Source: Agarivorans aestuarii
GTDB taxonomy: Bacteria > Pseudomonadota > Gammaproteobacteria > Enterobacterales > Celerinatantimonadaceae
NCBI RefSeq assembly: GCF_019670125.1
Contig: NZ_AP023033.1
Coordinates: forward strand, 4,554,001-4,618,000
Reading direction: 5' to 3'
DNA: 64,000 nucleotides
In this document: piece after piece, positions 17,155-25,592 of the stretch
Numbering within the stretch: position 1 is the stretch's first letter
Layout of the letters: every line of letters starts with the position of its first letter
Notes under the pieces: generated by a model
What the model was told of the DNA's origin: nothing
Databases searched by the model: none
What the model saw: the letters and a program-made list of their open reading frames with translations, nothing else
Program-made: the position numbers and the translations under genes

Positions 17155-18360
17155 ATGACCGAAAAGCTCTCCCTGCAACAAGCCAGAAAACTGGTTTTAC
17201 ACTCTCAGTGCTTGCCATTTGCTAAAACCAAAGGCTCGGCGCTTGACGCCAGCCTAGCGGCGATAGAACAGCTAGGTTACGTGCAAATAGACACTATATC
17301 GGTAATTCAGCGCGCTCATCACCATACTTTGTGGTGCCGCAACCCTCGCTATCAGTTAAGTCATCTCGATACCCTAATGCGTAAGCACCAAGTATTTGAA
17401 TACTGGTCTCATGCAGCAGCGTATTTACCGATGCGAGATTACCGCTTTAGCTTGCTACGTAAACAGGCTTTTGCCAATGGCCAACAAAAGCACTGGTATC
17501 AAAAAAACCACGGCTTAATGGATGCGGTGTTAAAGCGAATTGCCGATGAAGGCCCACTCATGGCCAAAGACTTTGAGCATCAGGGAAAAAAGACTGCTGA
17601 TTGGGCAAGCAAGCCGGCAAAACAAGCCTTGGAATGTTTGTTTATGCAAGGCGACTTAATGGTGCCTTATCGCCATAACTTTCATAAGGTTTATCAACTT
17701 ACCGAAAAAGTATTGCCAAGCAATACAGATACCCGCATTCCTAGCCAGCAAGAATACTGCAGACACTTAATCCAGCGCTACTTAAGTGCTAACGGCATTG
17801 GTCTGGTAAGCGAGATGAGTTATTTACTTAAGAACCTGAAAGGCCCCTTGAATCATTGTTTAAATGACATGTTATTAAACGGTGAGGTCATTAAAGTAGC
17901 GGTTGCTGGGCAAACTTATTACGCGCTAGAAAACAGCTTAAGCTTACTCAACAAACCGCTGGCTCGCAGCAAACTAAAGATTTTGTCGCCCTTCGACAAC
18001 CTAGTAATTCAACGTAAACGTCTGCAGCAGCTGTTTAACTTCGATTATCTTATCGAATGCTATGTGCCAAAAGCGAAGCGCCAATACGGCTATTTTTGTT
18101 TACCTATTTTGTGGGAAGGCCAACTAGTCGCAAGAATGGATTGCAAAGCCGAGCGCCAAACTCGCACCTTGCACATTTACAACTTGGTATTGGAGCCAAG
18201 CATTAAAGACATAACCAAGTTTAGCGAGGCTTTAAGCAAAGAACTTAACGTTTTTATGCAGTTTAACCTATGTGAACAAGTGGCTGTTCATCAAGTACAA
18301 CCAAAGTCAGCGCTGCCAAGCATAAGCGCTCAGCTAAGCGAACTAAAACCTACGATTTAA
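17155..18360 (+). CDS. Winged-helix DNA glycosylase of the YcaQ/AlkZ family
   Basis: The 401-residue protein belongs to the HTH_42 (DUF1006) family, whose E. coli member YcaQ (AlkX) unhooks DNA interstrand crosslinks and removes alkylated bases. The catalytic Q-hydrophobic-D motif is present in LGYVQIDTISVIQRAHHHTLW. Further family marks are YWSHAAAYLPM and the C-terminal DNLVIQRKRLQQLFNFDY. The ATG at 17155 is the likely start; a TTG two codons earlier (17149) is also in frame, and no strong ribosome site helps decide. It runs convergent with the barrel lipoprotein gene, overlapping its 3' end by 18 bases. Placement behind the otn operon is probably incidental. Confidence 0.83.
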   Translation: MTEKLSLQQARKLVLHSQCLPFAKTKGSALDASLAAIEQLGYVQIDTISVIQRAHHHTLWCRNPRYQLSHLDTLMRKHQVFEYWSHAAAYLPMRDYRFSLLRKQAFANGQQKHWYQKNHGLMDAVLKRIADEGPLMAKDFEHQGKKTADWASKPAKQALECLFMQGDLMVPYRHNFHKVYQLTEKVLPSNTDTRIPSQQEYCRHLIQRYLSANGIGLVSEMSYLLKNLKGPLNHCLNDMLLNGEVIKVAVAGQTYYALENSLSLLNKPLARSKLKILSPFDNLVIQRKRLQQLFNFDYLIECYVPKAKRQYGYFCLPILWEGQLVARMDCKAERQTRTLHIYNLVLEPSIKDITKFSEALSKELNVFMQFNLCEQVAVHQVQPKSALPSISAQLSELKPTI

Positions 18361-19827
18361 ACCAGCAATAAACTGGCGGCGATCGCCACCAAAACCTACA
18401 TATTCAAACATGGCTGACCAATAGGCATTAAAGTTGAAGTTAGCGCCCACTAACCCCTGCCATTTATCGGTATTTTCTTGGCGAATTTTGTAGTCGATAG
18501 AGAGATCGGTGCCGGGAATTGGCTGGTTACCGTCGATGCGTAATTCACTATCCAAATAACTTACGCCGCCATATACCGCTAAGCTGCGGTCATCCTCAAA
18601 CTGGAACAATTTGCCAGCCCGCGGCACAGCGCTAAACACAATGCCGTCGCTGTTGGTTCTGTCCATATCGGCATAGGTAAAGGTGAGCGGTACTGCCAAA
18701 AAGTAAGAGCGCCAGCCGCCGGCTAATACCGTACCGACACTATAGCTATAGCCGTCTACGTCTACATTCACATTAAACGGCACCGTTTCTTTACCTTCTA
18801 ATACGCGACAAGCAGGGTGGCTAATAATGCCGGAACAATCTATTTCTAACTGCTCCAGTAAATCATCACCGTTTAGCGCAAAATTGACGTTGGCTTCGCC
18901 GGTAATTCGGCCAAAGGTGCCAAACACATTCATAAAAGGAAATATCCAAGCGTCCACTTTAATCTGTGGCGTTTGGGTGTGATTATCATTATCGCTAAAG
19001 GCAACAAAATCGATGGGTACATTGGCACCACTGCCACCAGCACCCACTTCCAACTCATCGAGATCCATGTGCTGGTAGGTATCAACATAGATAAAACTAA
19101 TGCCAATAGGCAAGGGAAGATCGTAGCCCAAATCAATCACTCGCTGCCCATAAAATGGCAATACCCGGTCCCATTTTCGTGGCGAGTGCTCAGTTTGGCT
19201 GCCTGGTGATTTAGTATCACGCATGGGTAAAGTGGTTTTGTTTAAGCCGCTATCGGTAAGTTCTTCATTGCGCGATAAATTCACCAATACCGCAGAGCCC
19301 GAAACATTAGCTCCGCTATCGTTCACCACGTATGCTGGAATGTTGTGTTGGTTCACTTCTATGGTACTAGCATAGGTTTGGCCGCTTTCCCCCAAACGCC
19401 ATTCGGCCGACACGCCAGTGCCCCAACCACCTTGAGTAAAGGCGTCTATACTCTGCTGATCTTCGAACAAGCCAATAATGTAATAGGAGCTTAAACCCAG
19501 GCCCACGCCTACATCGTAGCGCTCCACGTCCATATAGGTAATGCTGTCGTCTTGCTTATTGTAAAGCGCACCCAAGCCGCTGGACTTTCCTAACACTGGT
19601 ACCTTAAAGCTAGATAGCTCAGAGGAGAAGTAGCCTTCGGCTTGGTCGAGTTCTTGCTGTAGGTCGGGATTTAGTGCTACCAAGCGCTCAATAGCCGTTT
19701 TGGCTTGTTGCTCAACTTGCTGTCGCACAGCCTCTCGCTCACCGCTTGGAATCACGGTTTTGCTAGAACAAGCAGCCAAGGTAAACAGAGCAAATATGCC
19801 AAGGCAAAAACCTAGAGGATTTCTCAT
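18343..19827 (-). CDS. Lipoprotein with SYLF-like region and outer-membrane-barrel-like C-terminus
   Basis: The 494-residue protein starts with a lipoprotein signal (lipobox LAAC, Cys at about residue 20) after a good ribosome site. Residues of about 80-190 (GALYNKQDDSITYMDVERYD, VGVGLGLSSYYIIGLFED, FTQGGWGTGVSAEW) recall the SYLF/Ysc84 lipid-binding domain, with its repeated Gly-hydrophobic strands. The remainder is beta-strand-rich with alternating polarity and ends in FIAGLNRRF, a terminal Phe as in outer-membrane barrels. So it may be a lipidated outer-membrane protein combining a lipid-binding module and a barrel. I do not know a characterised homologue. It overlaps the convergent YcaQ-like gene by 18 bases. 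Confidence 0.65.
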   Translation of the reverse strand: MRNPLGFCLGIFALFTLAACSSKTVIPSGEREAVRQQVEQQAKTAIERLVALNPDLQQELDQAEGYFSSELSSFKVPVLGKSSGLGALYNKQDDSITYMDVERYDVGVGLGLSSYYIIGLFEDQQSIDAFTQGGWGTGVSAEWRLGESGQTYASTIEVNQHNIPAYVVNDSGANVSGSAVLVNLSRNEELTDSGLNKTTLPMRDTKSPGSQTEHSPRKWDRVLPFYGQRVIDLGYDLPLPIGISFIYVDTYQHMDLDELEVGAGGSGANVPIDFVAFSDNDNHTQTPQIKVDAWIFPFMNVFGTFGRITGEANVNFALNGDDLLEQLEIDCSGIISHPACRVLEGKETVPFNVNVDVDGYSYSVGTVLAGGWRSYFLAVPLTFTYADMDRTNSDGIVFSAVPRAGKLFQFEDDRSLAVYGGVSYLDSELRIDGNQPIPGTDLSIDYKIRQENTDKWQGLVGANFNFNAYWSAMFEYVGFGGDRRQFIAGLNRRF

Positions 19828-19919
19828 TACTATCCTTGTTGCGTTGAAGCTGCATCCTGCAGCCCAATTTAGTGAAGAGGCGATCTGCTAATCGCTATGA
19901 ATCAACAATAAGCAATTGC

Positions 19920-20339
19920 TCAAATTTCTTCAATTTTAATTCGAATTACCTGCTCTTGCCCAGATAGTTTAATTTTAGCGTCTTGGTAGCTTGGAGGGCC
20001 AAATTTCCCCTTGGGGTTGTTACTCATTCCTGTTGGCTCTTTGGGAATGCCAAACCAGTTGGTATCGAGAACTCCGTTAGCATTTTTATCATGATAAACG
20101 TTTATCGCACACTCGGCTGGGAGGGGCTCACTCACGCTAATGCGTAACTCACCGTTAGCCACATTTTTTACTGGCACGGTTTTACTAAAAATAGGCAGCT
20201 TTAAATAGCTTTCACTAGAGTCCCATACTCTAAGCACTATTTGCCCTTGGCTTGAGCTAATTCCTTGCACATCTACATGCACTGGTGCCGCAAGCGCATA
20301 CCAGGGCAGCAACACGAGAAGGCAAATTAAGATTTTCAT
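19920..20339 (-). CDS. Exported DUF2141-family protein
   Basis: The 139-residue protein has a signal peptide (MKILICLLVLLPWYALAAP) and the DUF2141 fold, recognisable by GQIVLRVWDSSESYLK, the INVYHDKNANGVLDTNWFGIPKEPTGMSNN block and KFGPPSYQDAKIKL. The DxNxxGxLD stretch looks like a calcium-type loop. DUF2141 proteins are small secreted beta proteins found across Gram-negatives, often beside carotenoid or membrane-lipid genes; no activity is established. It lies upstream of the barrel lipoprotein on the same strand, 92 bases apart, and the two may be co-transcribed. Confidence 0.85.
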   Translation of the reverse strand: MKILICLLVLLPWYALAAPVHVDVQGISSSQGQIVLRVWDSSESYLKLPIFSKTVPVKNVANGELRISVSEPLPAECAINVYHDKNANGVLDTNWFGIPKEPTGMSNNPKGKFGPPSYQDAKIKLSGQEQVIRIKIEEI

Positions 20340-20377
20340 AAAGCTCCATATTGGTGGTTACTTAAAGATAGTAAAGC

Positions 20378-20488
20378 TTATTTGGCCATCTCTCCCGCTA
20401 TTTGTTTTTGTTGCACCCAACTACGCACCGCTTGATGTACCAAACCTTGAGATGCTTGGCTACGCCAAATTACGGCTGACGGTATGCT
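20378..20488 (-). pseudogene. C-terminal remnant of a LysR-type regulator (candidate)
   Basis: A minus-strand frame bounded upstream by two stops encodes about 36 residues (SIPSAVIWRSQASQGLVHQA ... then RSWVQQKQIAGEMAK) and a stop. The spacing of VIWR, the AVRSWVQQ helix and the short polar tail is like the last segment of a LysR substrate domain. There is no start codon or ribosome site. It is probably what remains of a deleted regulator gene between glmS and the DUF2141 gene. Confidence 0.4.
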
Positions 20489-20533
20489 TTATTACACACT
20501 AAAATTGAAGCTAAAAGACAACTAGCTTCTAAT

Positions 20534-20562
20534 AAAAAAGGCCGCTTCAAAAAGCGGCCTTT
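20534..20562 (-). terminator. Rho-independent terminator of glmS
   Basis: AAAGGCCGCTT (20537-20547) pairs with AAGCGGCCTTT (20552-20562): 11 bp, 4-base loop. The A run at 20534-20539 gives the T tract on the minus strand. It lies about 50 bases past the glmS stop. Confidence 0.9.
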
Positions 20563-20614
20563 ACTGCTTAAAACTTAATTACCCTTCAACACGAAAGTGT
20601 TTAAGCATTTGATT

Positions 20615-22447
20615 TTATTCAACCGTTACAGATTTAGCTAAGTTCCTTGGTTGGTCTACGTCGGTGCCTTTAATCAGGGCTACGTGGTAAGACAATAGCT
20701 GCATTGGCAAGGTGTACACAATAGGCGCAATTAGCTCATCGACATGTGGAACATTAATCACTCGCATGGTTTCGTCGCTTTCAAACTTGGCGTCTTTATC
20801 AGCGAACACATACAAAATACCGCCACGGGCACGTACTTCTTCCACGTTTGATTTAAGCTTTTCTAACAGCTCGTTGTTAGGTGCCACCACAATAATTGGC
20901 ATTTCAGCATCAATTAACGCGAGTGGACCATGCTTTAACTCGCCCGCGGCGTAAGCTTCAGCGTGAATGTAAGAAATCTCTTTTAGCTTAAGCGCACCTT
21001 CCATGGCAATTGGGTATTGGGTACCGCGACCAAGGAATAAGCTGTGGTGCTTGTCGGCAAAATCTTCGGCTAGCTCTTCAATGGCACCGTCTAGCGTTAA
21101 AGCTTGTTCAATCTTGGCAGGTAGCGATTGCAGAGCACCCACAATGCGTGCTTCCAAGTCTGCTGATACATCTTTATTACGACCAATCGCCGCAACCAAC
21201 ATTAACAAACCAGCTAGCTGAACTGTAAAGGCTTTGGTTGAAGCTACGCCAATTTCGGTGCCAGCTTTCATCAAGTAAGCCATGTCTGATTCGCGTACTA
21301 AAGATGAACCCTCAACGTTACAAATGGTTAAGCTAGAGGTATAGCCCTGTTCTTTCGCTAAGCGCAAGGCCGCTAGTGTATCGGCTGTTTCACCACTTTG
21401 CGAAAGGGTAACCAGCAAGCTATTTTTAGGCGTAAATGACCTGCGGTAACGAAACTCTGAGGCAATCTCTACGTTACATGGAATGCCTGCCAACTCTTCA
21501 AACCAATAACGAGCTACCATGCCAGAGTTATAAGAAGTACCACAGGCAATAATTTGCACGTGCTCAATGGTAGGTAAAATCTCTGCGGCTTTAGGGCCAA
21601 AGGCACTATCGAGCACTTTGCCAGCTTGTAAACGACCTTCTAAAGTACGTTGAATCGCAATTGGCTGCTCGTAAGTTTCTTTAAGCATGTAGTGGCGATA
21701 TTGACCTTTGTCGCCAGCATCGTGAGAGGCAGTAGACTCGCTAATTTCGCGCTCTACTGGCTCACCATTTTCATCAAAAATGCTAACACCTTGGCGAGTT
21801 ACTTCGGCAACGTCACCTTCTTCTAAGAAGGCAAAACGGCGAGTTACCGGTAGTAATGCTAGTTGGTCAGATGCAATGAAGTTTTCGCCAACACCATAAC
21901 CAATAACTAATGGGCTGCCAGAGCGTGCTACCACTAAACGGCTTGGATCGCGTTTATCGGCAATCACCATGCCGTAGGCACCTTCTAACTCGGCCACTGC
22001 AGATTGCACCGCTTCTACCAAACTTTGGTGATGTTTAATCTTGTGTTCGACCAAGTGAACAATGACTTCGGTGTCGGTATCTGAGGCAAAGGTGTAGCCT
22101 TTGGCAATAAGCTGCTCACGAAGCTCAGCGTGATTTTCGATGATGCCATTGTGCACAACAGCAATGGTTTCACAAGAAACATGTGGGTGAGCATTACGCT
22201 CACTAGGCTCGCCGTGGGTGGCCCAACGGGTATGCGCAATACCGGTGCCGCCAAGTACAGGGTTGCCTCCTAAGGCATCGGCGAGTTCTTGTACTTTACC
22301 TAAACGGCGCACTCGGCTTAATTCGCCATCGGCAGTGATGGTTGCTACACCCGATGAGTCGTAACCACGGTATTCTAGGCGGCGTAGTCCCTCAACCAAA
22401 ATATCTGCTACATCACGCTGAGCTACCGCTCCTACAATTCCACACAT
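20615..22447 (-). CDS. glmS: Glutamine--fructose-6-phosphate aminotransferase (isomerising)
   Basis: The 610-residue protein has the usual GlmS length and layout. The N-terminal glutaminase domain starts MCGIVGA with the catalytic Cys2, and contains [13 protein letters not shown]. Two SIS isomerase domains follow ([44 protein letters not shown]), and the C-terminus is [13 protein letters not shown]. It makes glucosamine-6-phosphate for peptidoglycan, LPS and chitin-related metabolism. It lies 22 bases downstream of a DeoR-type regulator and ends at a strong terminator. GlmS in enterics is controlled by the GlmY/GlmZ small RNAs; no sign of a ribozyme is seen here. Confidence 0.98.
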   Translation of the reverse strand: MCGIVGAVAQRDVADILVEGLRRLEYRGYDSSGVATITADGELSRVRRLGKVQELADALGGNPVLGGTGIAHTRWATHGEPSERNAHPHVSCETIAVVHNGIIENHAELREQLIAKGYTFASDTDTEVIVHLVEHKIKHHQSLVEAVQSAVAELEGAYGMVIADKRDPSRLVVARSGSPLVIGYGVGENFIASDQLALLPVTRRFAFLEEGDVAEVTRQGVSIFDENGEPVEREISESTASHDAGDKGQYRHYMLKETYEQPIAIQRTLEGRLQAGKVLDSAFGPKAAEILPTIEHVQIIACGTSYNSGMVARYWFEELAGIPCNVEIASEFRYRRSFTPKNSLLVTLSQSGETADTLAALRLAKEQGYTSSLTICNVEGSSLVRESDMAYLMKAGTEIGVASTKAFTVQLAGLLMLVAAIGRNKDVSADLEARIVGALQSLPAKIEQALTLDGAIEELAEDFADKHHSLFLGRGTQYPIAMEGALKLKEISYIHAEAYAAGELKHGPLALIDAEMPIIVVAPNNELLEKLKSNVEEVRARGGILYVFADKDAKFESDETMRVINVPHVDELIAPIVYTLPMQLLSYHVALIKGTDVDQPRNLAKSVTVE

Positions 22448-22469
22448 AGTTATTTCCTTGTCGATAAAG

Positions 22470-23234
22470 TTATTGGGCTATTACCACATTAACGCCCTGA
22501 GCACGGATTTGCTCAGCCACGCTAGGCTCTAGCTGATTGTCTGTTACTAAAGTTGAGATCTTCGACCATGCCAACTCTAGGTTATGAATTTTTCTGCCAA
22601 TTTTATTGGACTCGGCCAGTACCACGACTTCGCGGGCAACCTCAGCCATCACTTGGCTTAAACCGACTAGTTCATTAAAGGTAGTCGATCCGCGTGCCAC
22701 ATCGATACCGTCTGCGCCAATAAACAATTGGTCGAAATCGTAAGCACGCAATACTTGTTCTGCCACTTGGCCCTGAAACGCTTCTGAGTGAGTATCCCAG
22801 GTGCCACCGGTCATCAAAAGTGTTGGCTCGTTTTCTAGTTCGCGTAAAGCGCCAGCAATACTTAAAGAATTAGTCATTACCACCAAACCTTCTTTCTCAG
22901 ATAGCTCTGGCAGTAGCGCTGCGGTAGTGCTGCCACTGTCGATAATTATCCGATTATGATCACGAATTAGCCCGGCAGCAGACTTGGCAATTGCTTGCTT
23001 TTGCTCGGACACTTGCTCGTCGTGCGGTTCGTTGATCAATTCCTTAGGGATAGGCACTGCGCCGCCGTAACGTCTTAGCAACAAGCCATTAGCTTCTAGA
23101 CTAGCTAAATCCTTTCGAATCGTAACTTCTGAGGTTTCAAAAGCGTGAGCAAGTTCATCAACCTTTACTTCACCATGTTCGGCGAGGCGATCTAAGATAA
23201 GGCGACGGCGCTGCTGAGTGTTTCGTTTGATCAT
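22470..23234 (-). CDS. DeoR-family regulator of glmS
   Basis: The 254-residue protein has the DeoR winged helix at residues 5-60 ([46 protein letters not shown]) and the sugar-phosphate sensor domain ([33 protein letters not shown]). It is the first gene of a two-gene unit with glmS. Related regulators next to glmS are known in pseudomonads (GlmR) and respond to amino-sugar phosphates. Its own promoter carries three copies of CGAAACTTA, the likely operator, so it should be autoregulated and set glmS expression. Confidence 0.9.
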   Translation of the reverse strand: MIKRNTQQRRRLILDRLAEHGEVKVDELAHAFETSEVTIRKDLASLEANGLLLRRYGGAVPIPKELINEPHDEQVSEQKQAIAKSAAGLIRDHNRIIIDSGSTTAALLPELSEKEGLVVMTNSLSIAGALRELENEPTLLMTGGTWDTHSEAFQGQVAEQVLRAYDFDQLFIGADGIDVARGSTTFNELVGLSQVMAEVAREVVVLAESNKIGRKIHNLELAWSKISTLVTDNQLEPSVAEQIRAQGVNVVIAQ

Positions 23235-23246
23235 AATGCCATTAGC

Positions 23247-23294
23247 TAAGTTTCGAATCGAAACTTATTATAGTTAAGCGAAACTTAAGATCAA
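23247..23294 (-). promoter_or_regulatory. Sigma-70 promoter and DeoR-type operator for regulator-glmS
   Basis: On the minus strand there is TTGATC (23289-23294), 16 bases, then TATAAT (23267-23272). TAAGTTTCG (23247-23255) and CGAAACTTA (23259-23267) form a perfect 9-bp inverted repeat. A third copy, CGAAACTTA (23279-23287), sits between -35 and -10, exactly 20 bases from the second. TTTCG/CGAAA half sites are typical for DeoR-family proteins. The arrangement predicts direct repression by the encoded regulator. Confidence 0.8.
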
Positions 23295-23311
23295 GCCGAG
23301 TTGTTAAAAAG

Positions 23312-24178
23312 TTAGTCTTTGGTTTGCTTTGCGGGCGGGGCAAACAATAATCGCCAGCGCTGAGCGATGCTTAAACCCGGAGCACTAGCCTGCTTAAACA
23401 TACTTTGCCACTCACTAAAGGTAACCACCAAGGGGTTAAAACTGTTCACTGGTTGAGTAATGCCGTAGTCAACGGTTTCAAGTTCTGGCTCAAAACTGCC
23501 AAACAGCCTGTCCCAGATAATTAATACCCCTGCATAGTTTTTATCAATATATTGCGGGTTGCGCCCATGGTGTACGCGGTGATGAGATGGAGTGTTAAGT
23601 ATCCATTCCAAGGGGCCCAACTTCTTAACTGCTTGAGTATGAACAAAAAATTGCAAACCCAAGTTAAGCAGTACAACAAACACTACCCAATGCGGCGCAA
23701 ACCCAATAATTACCAGCGGTAACCAAAATAGCCACATTCCCGCTAGAGGGTACATTAAGCTTTGGCGAAAGGCGGTGCTAAAATTCATATTCTCGGAACT
23801 ATGGTGAACCACATGGGCAGCCCACATCCAGCGCACTCGATGACTGGCACGGTGAAACCAGTAATAGCAAAAGTCTTGAGCGATAAACAAAGCAATAAAG
23901 CTGACTACACCCATGTTTATCTCAAACAAGCGCCAGCCAAACAGGCTTAAGTAAATTTGGCTAAGCAGCAAGCCCATTAAAATATCACTGAGTTGATGCA
24001 TGCCCGCTAGTGCAAAATTGCATAGGAGTTCTTTGGCCTGATACTGAGCTGACGATGGCAGCTTCTGCCGCACATTTCCCCAATACCACTCTAGCCCCAT
24101 GCATAACAAAAACAGCGGTGCTAAGACCATCAGTAAATATTCGGGGTGAGTGATGAGTATGGCAAAGTCCATTTGCAT
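23312..24178 (-). CDS. Fatty acid hydroxylase / sterol desaturase family membrane enzyme
   Basis: The 288-residue integral membrane protein has the three His boxes of this di-iron family: HRASH, HVVHHSSE and HRVHHGRN, placed between hydrophobic segments. Such enzymes hydroxylate or desaturate lipids at the inner membrane using oxygen. The N-terminus has two long hydrophobic helices, and the C-terminal tail is cytoplasmic-looking. It lies 12 bases downstream of a DUF2804 gene, so the two form an operon. Substrate unknown; ornithine lipid, carotenoid or alkylglycerol-type lipids are all possible for this family. Confidence 0.87.
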   Translation of the reverse strand: MQMDFAILITHPEYLLMVLAPLFLLCMGLEWYWGNVRQKLPSSAQYQAKELLCNFALAGMHQLSDILMGLLLSQIYLSLFGWRLFEINMGVVSFIALFIAQDFCYYWFHRASHRVRWMWAAHVVHHSSENMNFSTAFRQSLMYPLAGMWLFWLPLVIIGFAPHWVVFVVLLNLGLQFFVHTQAVKKLGPLEWILNTPSHHRVHHGRNPQYIDKNYAGVLIIWDRLFGSFEPELETVDYGITQPVNSFNPLVVTFSEWQSMFKQASAPGLSIAQRWRLLFAPPAKQTKD

Positions 24179-24190
24179 TCCTTAACTTAG

Positions 24191-25234
24191 CTACCAGCGA
24201 GCAAAGTGGTCTTCAGTTAAACCGAGTACCTGATCTAGCTGGTGTGTTTGACCAAGTTCATCAATTAAACTGCCGCTAAAATGTCCGATATATTGGCGAA
24301 AGTTGCTCTTGAGCAGCAGCAAATTGAGCCGTTCTTGACGACTATTTAGTGGGGTAAACTGCAGGTTAACCCGGCCGTCTTCTGAGTAGATATGCCAAAT
24401 TTGAGGCTGGCTGCAGCTTTCGTTTGCCAAGCTACGCTTAAAGACGAAATGCACAGGACCAAGTAATTGCTTGTGATCGTTAACCCATAGGGCATTTTCA
24501 TTGCAGCCGGTTTCGTTAACGCCAGCGGCTAGGTTTAAGCCAATGGTGGTTTGATTTAGGCGAGTTGAGAAGCTAGCCCAACGCCAACAGGTTTCTCGGC
24601 GCATATAACCCGCAGAGAAATCATAGCCGCCAAGGGCTGAGTTAAGGTCTTGCACTTTAGCGTTAATCTGCAAATGCCCGGCCACCGGCAAAGCATTATG
24701 TTTTTGAGTGTAGGTCCAACCGGAATATCCTGTAGGGCTGCACATGGCCATGCACTGCTGTTGGTTGGCTGGTGCCAGTTGTAAATCGGCTTCTAAAAAA
24801 GGCGTATTGGCAGTGAGCTGCCATTGTCCTTCGGAAATATGCAATTGCAGCGAGTGCTTACCCTTTATAAAGGCCAAGCTGTTAACCGGGCTTGGCTGAG
24901 TGCCGTAGCCCACACCACAGGGTTTTAGCCAAGTACACTCTTGCAGGGTTTGGCTAGCAATATGGTAGGCATAACAAAAACCACTGCCAAGGTAGCGAAT
25001 ATCCGCTAGAGCAAAGCCAAGGATATAGTCATCACTCTTAATGCTGACAAACTGAAACTGCTTATAATGAAAATGCCTGGCCCAAGCCGAGGCAGGTTTG
25101 TCCATGGTATTGGTATAAGCAAAATGCGCTAAGCCCAACTGGCTAACTGGGCCATTAAAATGACCAAGGCTGAGTTCTCCATTCGCCGCGATTAAGCTAC
25201 CAGGAGCTGAAATAAGTTGTTGGGAGTTTTGCAT
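24191..25234 (-). CDS. DUF2804 family protein
   Basis: The 347-residue protein has the features of DUF2804: an N-terminal GPVSQLGLAHFAYTNT segment, then FVSIKSDDYILGFALADIRYLGSGFCY, and the aromatic block ETCWRWASFSTR. No signal peptide or membrane helix is seen. It is predicted to be beta-rich and lipocalin/CrtC-like; function is not established. It precedes the fatty acid hydroxylase gene by 12 bases, so a role with a hydrophobic substrate is a reasonable guess. Upstream is a 358-bp region shared with the divergent sugar transporter. Confidence 0.83.
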   Translation of the reverse strand: MQNSQQLISAPGSLIAANGELSLGHFNGPVSQLGLAHFAYTNTMDKPASAWARHFHYKQFQFVSIKSDDYILGFALADIRYLGSGFCYAYHIASQTLQECTWLKPCGVGYGTQPSPVNSLAFIKGKHSLQLHISEGQWQLTANTPFLEADLQLAPANQQQCMAMCSPTGYSGWTYTQKHNALPVAGHLQINAKVQDLNSALGGYDFSAGYMRRETCWRWASFSTRLNQTTIGLNLAAGVNETGCNENALWVNDHKQLLGPVHFVFKRSLANESCSQPQIWHIYSEDGRVNLQFTPLNSRQERLNLLLLKSNFRQYIGHFSGSLIDELGQTHQLDQVLGLTEDHFARW

Positions 25235-25592
25235 TTACCAAACCTTTATTGGTTACATTTCATTAACATTTATTAGCTAAGCAGAGTTTGAGTAAATATT
25301 CTAAAAAGGTTTGATTGCTTTGTGAGCCAGCTTGCAAGAAATCAGCTGATACAGAGAAAATGCCGAAACAAGCCTCCAATAAAAACCCCATATACAGAAT
25401 ATCAATTCAAACAACCAATAAAAACCAGCCAAAAACACCTTAAAATGTGATTATGAAAACATTTTCACCCAATAATGTGACACGAATCACCGAAATTTTG
25501 TGGAACAAATCACTTTTTGTGTTCACAATCTCGGCAGCTTTAAAATCATCTGGTTAGACCAGATTAAACCCTTCTCACCATCAGGTAAGTTC
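25235..25592. other. 358-bp divergent intergenic region
   Basis: This AT-rich stretch separates the DUF2804 operon (minus) from the MFS transporter (plus). I see no gene or coding remnant. The right half contains a LacI-type palindrome and a CRP-like site, listed separately. No -35/-10 pair stood out clearly. Confidence 0.6.
25454..25491 (+). promoter_or_regulatory. LacI-type palindrome and CRP-like site before the MFS transporter
   Basis: TGAAAACATTTTCA (25454-25467) has perfect 6-base arms and the spacing of LacI-family operators (TGNAANCGNTTNCA), with CA instead of CG in the centre. TGTGA-N6-TCACC (25476-25491) matches the CRP consensus except for its last base. Both lie about 100-140 bases before the transporter ATG. 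Together they suggest induction by a sugar and catabolite control. Confidence 0.5.
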
